This document shows positions 37,581-45,644 of a DNA stretch of 64,000 nt, one piece after another (within the stretch, counting starts at the first letter, position 1; the number at the start of each line of letters is the position of its first letter). The notes beneath the pieces were generated by a model that saw nothing but the letters and a program-made list of their open reading frames with translations, did not search any database and was not told the DNA's origin. The stretch lies in contig NZ_JAKILC010000011.1 in assembly GCF_023283845.1 (NCBI RefSeq), positions 62,001-126,000 of the forward strand, in the 5' to 3' direction. The DNA comes from Shewanella marinintestina (GTDB lineage Bacteria; Pseudomonadota; Gammaproteobacteria; Enterobacterales; Shewanellaceae). The position numbers and the translations under genes are program-made.

Positions 37581-37610
37581 ACCTCAACCTAGGCATGCTT
37601 AGGTTGAGGT
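37581..37610 (+). other. Hairpin between sirA and the rhodanese gene
   Basis: ACCTCAACCTA pairs perfectly with TAGGTTGAGGT around an eight-base loop. No T-run follows. The second cluster has an equivalent stem of different sequence. It probably affects mRNA processing or stability rather than ending transcription. Confidence 0.65.
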
Positions 37611-37626
37611 AACTAAGAGAGAAATT

Positions 37627-38055
37627 ATGAATAGAGTACTGGGAAGTGTCGTTTTCACCATCTTGTTATCAATGCTATCAGCGGGCAGTTATGCCGGTGG
37701 TGGTCAAGAGATGGGCCCGGCTAAATATTATGATGAGCCGCTACAAACGGTGACCATGATGGAAGCGCAAACCTTAGTGGGCAAAGAGGGAGTCTACTTC
37801 TTTGATGTCAACACCTTGGAATTATGGGCAGAAGGATTCATTCCAGGCGCTGTTTATTTCAACGTAAAAAATTGGAAAGACTTGCTGCCAAAAAACAAAG
37901 ATGCACTCATGGTTTTCTACTGTGCAAACCGTCTTTGTAATGCCAGTGAAATTGCTGCTCGACACGTGATGAAGTTGGGATATACCAACGTTCTGCAAAT
38001 GCCTGATGGGATCTACGGCTGGCGTTTAGCGAATCGAGTAACAGAAAAGCCATAA
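37627..38055 (+). CDS. Periplasmic single-domain rhodanese-like protein, copy 1
   Basis: This 142-residue protein has a Sec signal (ending SYA near residue 23) and one rhodanese domain: VYFFDVNTLELWAEGFIPGAVYF, then the catalytic loop YCANRLCNAS and LQMPDGIYGWR. The nucleophile is Cys99, and a second cysteine (Cys104) lies in the same loop. Rhodaneses transfer sulfane sulfur. In this operon it may handle sulfur intermediates or guard SirA cysteines. AGAGAG five bases before the ATG is the ribosome-binding site. It follows sirA after a hairpin. Confidence 0.9.
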   Translation: MNRVLGSVVFTILLSMLSAGSYAGGGQEMGPAKYYDEPLQTVTMMEAQTLVGKEGVYFFDVNTLELWAEGFIPGAVYFNVKNWKDLLPKNKDALMVFYCANRLCNASEIAARHVMKLGYTNVLQMPDGIYGWRLANRVTEKP

Positions 38056-38092
38056 CGGATTATGTAAATTTATTTTTAGTGAGATTAATTGT

Positions 38093-38896
38093 ATGAAAAA
38101 GCTTAAAAAAAGTGTATTGGCCGTTGTGTCTTGTCTAACCCTTTCAGTCTCTGTGTCTTGCTTTGCTTCTAGCGACTTGACCACTGACGTTGAAAAGGAA
38201 TCGTACAGCATAGGCGCTTCATTTGGTCACCATATCTCTAGTCAGGTATATGGCCAATCTCAGTTAGGTGCAGAAGTGGATATGGGTCAAGTGGTAAACG
38301 GTTTACTCGATGCTTTGAAAGATGAGACAAAAATGTCTAAAGAGGAAATTGTGACTTACCTAAATCAACGTGCTGAAACGCTTAATGCTGCTAAGCAAGC
38401 TAAGTTAGATGCTCTAACGGCTAAGAACTTAGCGGCTGGTGTTGCATTCATGGCTGAAAACGCTAAGAACAGCGACGTTAAGCAAACTGAATCAGGTCTG
38501 CAGTATGAAGTGATCACCATGGGTGACGGCGCAATGCCACAAGGCAATGACGTAGTTACTGTGCACTACAAAGGCACCTTGATTGATGGTACTGAGTTCG
38601 ACAGCACTTATGACCGCGACGAACCTAACCGTTTCTCTTTAGTTACCGTAATTGAAGGCTGGCAAGAAGCCCTTGCTCTTATGCCTCAAGGGTCAAAATT
38701 TAAGTTAACAATTCCACCTGCACTTGCTTACGGCGACCGTGTTGTTGGCATGATCCAACCGCACTCAACTTTGGTGTTCGAAGTTGAACTAGTCAAAGTT
38801 GAAGCTCCTGGTGAAGGCGCTCACGGCATGGGACTAAGTGGCATGGGTATGGGTGGCATGATGGGCGGCTCTATGGGCGCCAATCCACACAAATAA
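38093..38896 (+). CDS. Periplasmic FKBP-type peptidyl-prolyl isomerase with Met/Gly-rich tail, copy 1
   Basis: This 267-residue protein has a Sec signal (ending CFA), an FKBP N-terminal dimerisation domain (SYSIGASFGHHISSQV, about 35-125) and a C-terminal FKBP domain with VTVHYKGTLIDGTEFDSTYDR and FKLTIPPALAYGDRVVGMIQPHSTLVFEVEL. The last 28 residues are rich in Met, Gly and His (HGMGLSGMGMGGMMGG), a composition that could bind Cu(I). The Wolinella mcc cluster also has a peptidyl-prolyl isomerase (MccB). It probably helps fold or metallate SirA. Confidence 0.92.
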   Translation: MKKLKKSVLAVVSCLTLSVSVSCFASSDLTTDVEKESYSIGASFGHHISSQVYGQSQLGAEVDMGQVVNGLLDALKDETKMSKEEIVTYLNQRAETLNAAKQAKLDALTAKNLAAGVAFMAENAKNSDVKQTESGLQYEVITMGDGAMPQGNDVVTVHYKGTLIDGTEFDSTYDRDEPNRFSLVTVIEGWQEALALMPQGSKFKLTIPPALAYGDRVVGMIQPHSTLVFEVELVKVEAPGEGAHGMGLSGMGMGGMMGGSMGANPHK

Positions 38897-38927
38897 ATTT
38901 GATATTAATTATTGATATAGAGCCAAG

Positions 38928-39653
38928 ATGAACACAGTACTTATTAGTATCTCAATTCTTTTATTCTGTTCGACAGCATTCCTTTTTTGTCACCACTTAC
39001 GGTATGACAGAAAGCTGGCTGAACTTGAATTAGAAGTTGGGCATTTCTTTGGCTCTAATATTAGCATCGACACCAATGATGCTAAGCAAAACAATAATTA
39101 TTACTTTGGAACCATTGGCTTCTTTCTTATTAGTGTTTCGGTTTTATTTTATTCAACAATCGGCAGTTATCAGAATTTGGATTCAGCTCAGGTTGATTAC
39201 AACATTGATTATTTGCTGGTTGCCGATATTAACAAAGGCCAGAAGCTCGCGATAGAAAACCCCGGTGATCCACTAGTGCTGTTAGGGCTAGCCCAGTCGT
39301 ATATTGACGGTGGCTTATACCAAGATGCGCTAGGAACCTTAGACCAACTACTGACGATAGACACCAATAACGCCGAGGCTCTAGGGCTTAAAGCAACATC
39401 TATGTATTACCGCGATGACCGGGTTATTAGCATGGAGACTTCTTTAGTGATTGCGAGGGCGCTAACTCTACATCACGAAGAATTAAATACCCGTTTATTA
39501 ATGGCTAATGATGCTTACCTAAATGGTGATTATCAAAAGGCGATAGATAACTGGAATATTGTTTTAACCAATAAAGTGCAAGTGTTTAATCAAGGTGCAA
39601 TTCAATTCGCCATTGAAAAGTCAAAGGGTAAATTAACGCAAGTTAAATCCTAG
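38928..39653 (+). CDS. Membrane-anchored TPR protein, CcmI/NrfG-like, copy 1
   Basis: This 241-residue protein has two N-terminal membrane helices (about 3-23 and 59-76) and a TPR region (about 95-235) that includes DPLVLLGLAQSYIDGGLYQDALGTLDQLL and NAEALGLKATSMYYRDDR. The layout is that of the CcmI/NrfG component, which presents the apocytochrome C-terminus to the heme lyase. Its place between the isomerase and sirC suggests a role in SirA maturation with the divergent CcmF/CcmH proteins. Confidence 0.85.
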   Translation: MNTVLISISILLFCSTAFLFCHHLRYDRKLAELELEVGHFFGSNISIDTNDAKQNNNYYFGTIGFFLISVSVLFYSTIGSYQNLDSAQVDYNIDYLLVADINKGQKLAIENPGDPLVLLGLAQSYIDGGLYQDALGTLDQLLTIDTNNAEALGLKATSMYYRDDRVISMETSLVIARALTLHHEELNTRLLMANDAYLNGDYQKAIDNWNIVLTNKVQVFNQGAIQFAIEKSKGKLTQVKS

Positions 39654-39740
39654 TGAGTCAATAACCTAATAAAACGTACTAGCAAAAATATTAAATAAAA
39701 AAATTACGTGTCGGTTTTAAACCGATAATCGGAGGATGCT

Positions 39741-40448
39741 GTGAGTGAAAATCTAGAGAGACGGAGGTTCCTTAAAGGTCTTGGAGCCAGCTCTTTGATA
39801 TTAGCACCCCTAGGGTGTAGCTCGGTCAAAGAAAAGGAAGGTGCCTACACGCCGCATTATGTAATGGTTTTTGACCAAAACAAATGTGTTGGTTGTGGTG
39901 AGTGTAAGGAAGCTTGTAATAAAGCTAACCACTTACCAGAAGGCAAGTCTCGACTACTAATGGAACAGCAATCAGGCGCAGTTGAAGGACAAGCTTGTCC
40001 ACACTGCGGCAAAACAACTGGATGTGGTTGTGAGCGTAAGTTCGTACGTGTTTCATGTCAGCAATGTAAAAATGCACCTTGTGTGACTGTTTGTCCTACT
40101 GGCGCGGCTCACCGCGACGAGAAGACTGGCATTGTGACTATGGATGCGGCGAAATGTGCTGGTTGTAAGTACTGTATTGGTGCTTGCCCGTACGATGCAC
40201 GTTTCATCAACAAAGAAACTGATGTTGCCGATAACTGTGACTTCTGTTTACACAGCAAGCTTGCCATTGGCGAGTTACCAGCTTGTGTGCAGCAGTGTCG
40301 TTATGACGCGCTAATCTTTGGTGATGCAAACGATCCGACTTCATATGTGAGTAAGTTATTAGCTGTGAAGGACTCGGTACGCATTAAGCCAGGTTTTGGT
40401 ACAGAGCCTAGCTTACGTTACATACCTATTGTGAAGTTGGGAGTGTAA
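39741..40448 (+). CDS. sirC: SirC, four-cluster [4Fe-4S] ferredoxin-type electron carrier (NrfC-like), copy 1
   Basis: This 235-residue protein carries electrons from SirD to SirA. It has a Tat-like signal, RRRFLKGLGASSLILAPLGC, where the terminal cysteine also looks like a lipobox. Four cysteine groups for four [4Fe-4S] clusters follow (CVGCGECKEAC, a long CPHCGKTTGCGC to CQQCKNAPCVTVCP block, CAGCKYCIGACP, and CDFC to CVQQC). GTG is the start, after GGAGGA at 39731-39736. It precedes sirD by two bases. Confidence 0.93.
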   Translation: MSENLERRRFLKGLGASSLILAPLGCSSVKEKEGAYTPHYVMVFDQNKCVGCGECKEACNKANHLPEGKSRLLMEQQSGAVEGQACPHCGKTTGCGCERKFVRVSCQQCKNAPCVTVCPTGAAHRDEKTGIVTMDAAKCAGCKYCIGACPYDARFINKETDVADNCDFCLHSKLAIGELPACVQQCRYDALIFGDANDPTSYVSKLLAVKDSVRIKPGFGTEPSLRYIPIVKLGV

Positions 40449-40450
40449 TC

Positions 40451-41398
40451 ATGGACGGTAATATTGAATTTACAATGGGCCTTTCACAAGGCATCGCTTG
40501 GCCTTGGCCAATTGCGGTTTACCTGTTCTTCGCTGGTATTTCTGGTGGTGCACTAGCTGTTGCTTTGTTCATTCGTTTCTACAAAAAACAAACTGAAAAC
40601 ACCCCTTTTTTAAAGGCAGCGTCTTTAGTGTCGTTAGTGACGATTGCGCTAGGTATGATCTGTCTGGTTTTAGACTTAACTAATCCGCTGTTCTTCTGGC
40701 GTATTTTAGTGTTCTACAACCTAAACTCAGTGATGTCAGTGGGTGTAATTGCACTTTCAGCTTACATTCCTTTAGTTGCATTAGTGACATTGTTCGCGAT
40801 GGAAGAAGAGATCAAAGCATACAAGCCTTTGAACTTCTTACTACCAATCATCGACAAGTTACGTGGTATTCGCGCGCCATCTGAAAAGCTAGTTCTTGTA
40901 CTTGCTATGTCAGTGTGTGCTTACACCGGCTTCTTGATCTCTGCACTTATCCGTTTCCCAATTATCAATACTTCAGTATTGCCAGCGCTATTTGTTGCGT
41001 CAGGCCTTTCTGCGGGTGCTGCTGCTGCCAAAATGATTGCAGTATCAGTATTCAAAGAAGACTTACACAGCAAAGACATGCACACATTACATGCTATTGA
41101 GTGGCCAGTAATGGCTGCTGAAGCTCTGTTCCTATTCATGATTATCATGTCTTTGGCTACAGGTAATGAAGGTGCACAAGCGGCATTCGCTGGTTTCCAT
41201 ACCGGTGTTTGGGCTAACGTGTTCTGGATTGGTGTTGTGGGTATCGGTTTTGTGGGTCCACTACTGCTTAACTTCGCCACAGGTAAAGCCTTTAGCCACT
41301 CAGCTAAAGCGTTCTACATGTCTGGTGCGTGTGCAGTTGTAGGCATGATGTGTCTGCGTATGTTTGTTATTTACGCCGGCCAGCTTAATGCCATTTAA
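40451..41398 (+). CDS. sirD: SirD, NrfD-like menaquinol-oxidising membrane subunit, copy 1
   Basis: This 315-residue inner-membrane protein has the eight-to-nine-helix NrfD pattern, with WPWPIAVYLFFAGISGGALAVALFIRF near the start and the conserved DLTNPLFFWRILVFYNLNSVMSVGV. NrfD-type subunits bind quinol and pass electrons to the partner ferredoxin without heme. SirC and SirD match the quinol-oxidase part described in the S. oneidensis sir locus, where sulfite reduction needs menaquinone but not CymA. Confidence 0.94.
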   Translation: MDGNIEFTMGLSQGIAWPWPIAVYLFFAGISGGALAVALFIRFYKKQTENTPFLKAASLVSLVTIALGMICLVLDLTNPLFFWRILVFYNLNSVMSVGVIALSAYIPLVALVTLFAMEEEIKAYKPLNFLLPIIDKLRGIRAPSEKLVLVLAMSVCAYTGFLISALIRFPIINTSVLPALFVASGLSAGAAAAKMIAVSVFKEDLHSKDMHTLHAIEWPVMAAEALFLFMIIMSLATGNEGAQAAFAGFHTGVWANVFWIGVVGIGFVGPLLLNFATGKAFSHSAKAFYMSGACAVVGMMCLRMFVIYAGQLNAI

Positions 41399-41731
41399 TC
41401 GAATTATGCCGACGGTCTACAAGTTTCCCCGACTTAACTGACCGTCAGTTTGATTTGATGCAAGTGAGTAGTGAGCCTAACAAGTTAGCTCCATACCTAA
41501 CAGGGTTGGAGTCATCTTGTAGGGCCCAATACTAATAATGTTGGTTGAGATAATTGCAAGGTAAAGAGGCATGTGGTCGTTGGACGCTTTCCCTATGAGT
41601 GTCTAGAGCTGTATTCGCTTTAATACTTTAGTTATTTATTAGACCAGCTGTGAGTAAGCTAACCCCCCAATGTCGCCCCTGCAAGGCTATTGGAGGGTTG
41701 GCCTGAAAGCAGCAAAAATGATGGAAATGCC
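41399..41731 (+). other. Intercistronic region between sirD and the NosL-like gene with two hairpins
   Basis: GACGGTC (41411-41417) pairs with GACCGTC (41440-41446). Further on AACCCCCCAAT (41661-41671) pairs with ATTGGAGGGTT (41689-41699) with one mismatch, just before the NosL-like start. It may contain a processing site or a secondary promoter. No gene is seen. Confidence 0.45.
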
Positions 41732-42220
41732 ATGAAAAAGTTAATCTGTTTGATATTCCTTTTGCCTTTACTCAATGCCTGTAGTGATAGCAGCGCCGAT
41801 GTGACTCAATATACGGCTGAGGCGATTCATGAACATGACCGCTGCCACCTTTGCGGCATGATGATCACTAAGTATCCAGGTCCAAAAGGCCAAGTGCACC
41901 TAAAAGGGCAATCAATTGTGCCTAAGTTTTGCTCAACACGCGATATGTTTAACTTTGCGCTGCAAAGTGAGAACAAACGCCAAATTGAAGCATTATTTGT
42001 TCATGACGCAGGTGTGACTAATTGGGAAAAGCCAACAGATGACACTTTTGTTGATGCCAAGACTGCTTGGTATGTTTACGGCACCAGCAAAAAGGCGGTT
42101 ATGGGCCCTGCTGTGGCAAGTTTTAAGCATAAAGCCGATGCGACAAGATTCGCTGAAGAGTTTGGTGGTGCAGTGTTAGCTTATGACAAGATTACCATTG
42201 AGTTATTAGCCGGCGAATAA
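41732..42220 (+). CDS. NosL-like copper-binding lipoprotein of the sir cluster
   Basis: This 162-residue protein has a lipoprotein signal with lipobox LNAC and a NosL-like domain. The CHLCGMMI segment contains the Cys and Met residues used by NosL to bind Cu(I); FCSTRDMF follows and VYGTSKKAVMGP lies later. NosL delivers copper to nitrous oxide reductase. No nosZ is present, so here the likely client is the copper site of SirA. The ATG chosen starts at the signal peptide; an earlier frame start gives an unlikely N-terminus. Confidence 0.88.
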   Translation: MKKLICLIFLLPLLNACSDSSADVTQYTAEAIHEHDRCHLCGMMITKYPGPKGQVHLKGQSIVPKFCSTRDMFNFALQSENKRQIEALFVHDAGVTNWEKPTDDTFVDAKTAWYVYGTSKKAVMGPAVASFKHKADATRFAEEFGGAVLAYDKITIELLAGE

Positions 42221-42242
42221 TCGATTTATCCCTATTGAATTA

Positions 42243-42274
42243 CCCCAAAGGTAAGTGAACACTTACCTTTGGGG
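42243..42274 (+). other. Perfect inverted repeat overlapping the ribosome-binding region of the NosD-like gene
   Basis: CCCCAAAGGTAAGTG and CACTTACCTTTGGGG are perfect complements with AA between. The right arm runs into GGGGGTGA, the likely ribosome-binding region, so the stem could limit translation initiation. Confidence 0.55.
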
Positions 42275-42286
42275 GTGAAATTACCT

Positions 42287-43603
42287 ATGAATACAGTCAT
42301 CTCTGGCCCTATTTTTCGTTTGTTTTATCGTACCGCTAAACAGCTCTGTATTGGCGCTGGGATAGGACTGCTGTTATGCCCAGCAAGTTTTGCTGCTAAT
42401 TATTCCGTGCACGATAGCGACTCACTGACCCAGCAATTAAAAACCGTTATCGCTGGCGATACTATCTCCTTGCAAGCGGGCACTTACTTCGGCCATTTTG
42501 AAATCTATCAGCCTATTGAGCTTGTCGGTGAACCGGGTGCCATTATTGATGCTGAGGGCACTGGCAGTGCTATTAGCATTTTCAGCTCCGATGTTAACTT
42601 ATCCAGTTTGAAGATTAAAAACTGGGGCGCCGATTTATACGAACTCAACGCTGGCATCTTAATTAAAGAGCAGGCGCAGCGAATACGAGTAGAGTCGAGT
42701 ACATTGCAAGGTGACGGCTTTGGTGTTTACGCCGAAAACACCAGCCATATTACTGTTGCCAATAATGTGATAGTTGGGAATGGCGAACTCTATAAGCTCG
42801 ACCGAGGCGATGGTGTCTACCTCAAAGGGGTCGATGTTTCCGTTATTCATGACAACAAAATTTCCTATGTGAGAGACGGAGTTTATCTAGAAACTAGCAC
42901 TAACAGCTTAGTGTTTGATAACCGCTTTCACTCCGCGCAATACGGCATTCATTACATGTACACCAAGCATGATGAAGCTTACGGCAATCAAGTCGATAAC
43001 GTCGATGGTGGTTACGCCATCATGAGCTCAGAGTTTGTTAATCTGCATCAAAACCAGGCTTCAAACACCCTAGATTTCGGCGTGCTACTTAATATCAGTA
43101 ATCACTGCATCGTCAGCAATAACCGCATATCGCTGGGGCATAACCCACAGGGTACCGCCGAGCTTGGTAATGAAGGTAAAGGCATTTTTATCTACGGTGC
43201 TCGCGACAATGAAGTTACCCATAACCTGTTCTCCACTAATGACATTGGCATCTATATGGCGATGGGGGGGGAGAAGAATAAGGTTTACGGCAACCAATTT
43301 GTGAACAACAAAATCCAAGTCAAATACGTTGGCGACTCTCTATTAGAGTGGAGCCATAACGGCCGCGGAAATTATTGGAGCGGTTATATGGGCTGGGATA
43401 CCAACCACGACGGTATTGCCGATAAAGCTTACCGCCCAAACGACAATCTCGATAAGTTATTTTGGCTCTATCCAGAGGCGCGATTCTTGATGAATAGCCC
43501 TGTAGTAGCCGTGCTGCGCTGGGTGCAAGGTCAGTTTGAATTTGGCCCTGCTACCGGCATTGTCGACAGTTTTCCGTTGTTAGCACCAGATAGAGAGCTG
43601 TAA
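42287..43603 (+). CDS. NosD-like periplasmic beta-helix protein of the sir cluster
   Basis: This 438-residue protein has a Sec signal (ending SFA) and a right-handed beta-helix of CASH/NosD type: repeated turns such as GILIKEQAQRIRVESSTLQGDG, GVYLKGVDVSVIHDNKISYVRDG and GIFIYGARDNEVTHNLF, then WSHNGRGNYWSGYMGWDTNHDG, which is strongly conserved in NosD. It works with NosFY in copper centre assembly. The start is ATG; an in-frame TTG six codons upstream gives a worse signal. Confidence 0.9.
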   Translation: MNTVISGPIFRLFYRTAKQLCIGAGIGLLLCPASFAANYSVHDSDSLTQQLKTVIAGDTISLQAGTYFGHFEIYQPIELVGEPGAIIDAEGTGSAISIFSSDVNLSSLKIKNWGADLYELNAGILIKEQAQRIRVESSTLQGDGFGVYAENTSHITVANNVIVGNGELYKLDRGDGVYLKGVDVSVIHDNKISYVRDGVYLETSTNSLVFDNRFHSAQYGIHYMYTKHDEAYGNQVDNVDGGYAIMSSEFVNLHQNQASNTLDFGVLLNISNHCIVSNNRISLGHNPQGTAELGNEGKGIFIYGARDNEVTHNLFSTNDIGIYMAMGGEKNKVYGNQFVNNKIQVKYVGDSLLEWSHNGRGNYWSGYMGWDTNHDGIADKAYRPNDNLDKLFWLYPEARFLMNSPVVAVLRWVQGQFEFGPATGIVDSFPLLAPDREL

Positions 43604-43605
43604 CC

Positions 43606-44571
43606 ATGGGTCAATACACAGCAGTTAACTTGCCTTTTGAACAAGATAATACAGGAAGTATGATGGTTCCCCCGTCAATAAAGCTAACCGATGTTAGCCT
43701 GAAATATAACGACTTTACGGCACTCAATAACGTCAGCTTTGAGGTGAAAGCTGGCCAAACGATGGCTCTGCTAGGTCATAACGGCGCTGGTAAGTCGAGT
43801 TTGATTAAAGTGATTCTAGGGCTGATTTCACCCACAAGTGGTAATGCTGAGGTGATGGGGCAGAGTGCTTACGCTAATCACCAACAAAACCGTGTTGATA
43901 TTGGTTATCTGCCAGAAGATGTGAGCTTTTACGACAAGCTTAGTGGCCGTGAAGTATTAAGCTATTTTGGCGCCCTAAAAGGCGTTAGCCAAAGCCGTAT
44001 TGAGTCATTACTCGAAGAGTTTGGCTTAGGCTACGCACAGCACCGTCAGTTGAAAACTTATTCAAAAGGCATGAAGCAGCGTTTAGGCGTAGCACAAGCG
44101 ATTTTGTCAGAACCAAAAATCCTTTTGCTCGACGAGCCAACGGTTGGCCTTGACCCTCTCGCCTCACAATTTCTCTATGGCAAAATAAACCAGCTAAAGC
44201 AGGCAGGCTGTGCGGTGGTGATTTCTACTCATGAGCTGTCACTGGTTGAATCGCATTTAGATATTGCGCTGATCATGGCCAAAGGCAAACGCCAAGCACT
44301 GGGTAGTTGCAGTGAGCTAAGTAAAGCCAGCGCTTTAAAAGTGACGATTAGCTTTAACGAGTTAGATGAGCGAGTTAAAACTAATGCGTATCTACAAAGC
44401 TTCTATCAAGATGGTTTACTGCAATTTGAGTCGGCACGAAAAGCCGACATCGTTAAGCATCTAGTGTCGCAGTGCCAAATTTTTGATTTCGAGATCAAAG
44501 AGCCAAGGCTCGAAGATATTTACCACGATTTAATGGGGCAAAGTTTACGCTCCCCAGTGGAGCAGCCGTAA
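43606..44571 (+). CDS. NosF-like ABC transporter ATPase of the sir cluster
   Basis: This 321-residue protein has Walker A GHNGAGKSS, a Q-loop region (NRVDIGYLPEDVSFYD), signature YSKGMKQRLG and Walker B ILLLDEPTVGLDP. The H-loop is ISTHELSLVE. It drives the partner membrane protein. It starts two bases after the NosD-like stop; an in-frame ATG at 43663 preceded by AGGA is an alternative that would remove 19 residues. Confidence 0.9.
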   Translation: MGQYTAVNLPFEQDNTGSMMVPPSIKLTDVSLKYNDFTALNNVSFEVKAGQTMALLGHNGAGKSSLIKVILGLISPTSGNAEVMGQSAYANHQQNRVDIGYLPEDVSFYDKLSGREVLSYFGALKGVSQSRIESLLEEFGLGYAQHRQLKTYSKGMKQRLGVAQAILSEPKILLLDEPTVGLDPLASQFLYGKINQLKQAGCAVVISTHELSLVESHLDIALIMAKGKRQALGSCSELSKASALKVTISFNELDERVKTNAYLQSFYQDGLLQFESARKADIVKHLVSQCQIFDFEIKEPRLEDIYHDLMGQSLRSPVEQP

Positions 44572-44572
44572 T

Positions 44573-45418
44573 ATGTTTATCAATAAACTTACTTCGCCAA
44601 TTCTGATTATTGCCTACAAAGAGATCTGTGATAGTTCACGTAACCGCTGGCTTGCCTTTATGAGCAGTATGTTTCTCGTGTTGTCGCTGAGCGTGAGCTT
44701 TGCCGGTAGTGCGGTGACAGGGAGCTTGTACTTACCAGAACTCGATAGCTTAATGAGCAGCTTATCGACTATTTCAGTGTTTATTATCCCGTTAGCGGCA
44801 ATTTTACTGAGTTACGATAGCTTTGTTGGTGAAGATGAATCAGGCACCTTGCTGTTGTTACTGTCTTATCCGTTAACCCGCATGCAGATCTTATTTGGTA
44901 AGCTGTTAGGCCATGTCACAGTGATGTTTTTAGCCACGGGATTCTCTTTTGGCTTAACCGCAATTCTGCTCATGCTGTTGGGAGAACACTATCAAAAAGC
45001 CGAGCTAATTAGCGCCTTTGCACAGTTTGTCGTGAGCAGTAACTTACTGGCGCTAACCTTTATTTTAATTAGCTATATTGTCAGCTTAAAAAGCACAGAG
45101 AAGGCCGGAGCGATTGGTGGGCTACTCCTAATTTGGTTCTTGTTTGTACTTATCTACGACTTGTTACTGCTGACGATTCTAGTGTCCGACTTTTCTTTCG
45201 CTAATCAATACGTCATTAACGCGTTAATTGCTATGAGCCCAACAGACCTTTATCGCGCCATTAATTTAGTCGCCATAGAAGGTAGTGAAGCTAGCGGCAG
45301 TTTAGCCATGATCGCCACTACAGATTGGGGGTTATCAGGTATGTATGGTCTGTTGTTGGTTTGGATCGTTTCATTAGCAGGATTATCGCACCGGATCTTT
45401 AAACGTAAGCCGCTATAG
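44573..45418 (+). CDS. NosY-like ABC transporter permease of the sir cluster
   Basis: This 281-residue protein has about six membrane helices, with the typical LLLLLSYPLTRMQILFGKLLGH segment and an N-terminal amphipathic region (SPILIIAYKEICDSSRNRW). It pairs with the preceding ATPase, one base away. In nitrous oxide reductase assembly NosDFY delivers sulfur and copper; here the system likely serves the SirA copper site. It is the last gene of cluster 1. Confidence 0.88.
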   Translation: MFINKLTSPILIIAYKEICDSSRNRWLAFMSSMFLVLSLSVSFAGSAVTGSLYLPELDSLMSSLSTISVFIIPLAAILLSYDSFVGEDESGTLLLLLSYPLTRMQILFGKLLGHVTVMFLATGFSFGLTAILLMLLGEHYQKAELISAFAQFVVSSNLLALTFILISYIVSLKSTEKAGAIGGLLLIWFLFVLIYDLLLLTILVSDFSFANQYVINALIAMSPTDLYRAINLVAIEGSEASGSLAMIATTDWGLSGMYGLLLVWIVSLAGLSHRIFKRKPL

Positions 45419-45440
45419 CCAACGGCAGCGAGTAAAAAAG

Positions 45441-45490
45441 AGTGATACTACAGAGTCAGTTATGTATATAACTAAAGAGGTAGTATCACT
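45441..45490 (+). terminator. Nested hairpin after the NosY-like gene
   Basis: An outer stem AGTGATACTAC with GTAGTATCACT encloses an inner AGTTAT/ATAACT stem. The double structure marks the end of the cluster, although no T-run follows. Confidence 0.5.
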
Positions 45491-45644
45491 AAGGTCTAAT
45501 TTTGTGAACATTAGCAGTAAATGATGTGCATGCTTAGACTATTTTGAGCCGAAAATCACATTCTGCTTAAGTACTTAGCTGTAGAATCCGCCGAAGCCTG
45601 AAACTTAATGTACCGATAATGCGAAATACTAGAAGAGGTTAATT

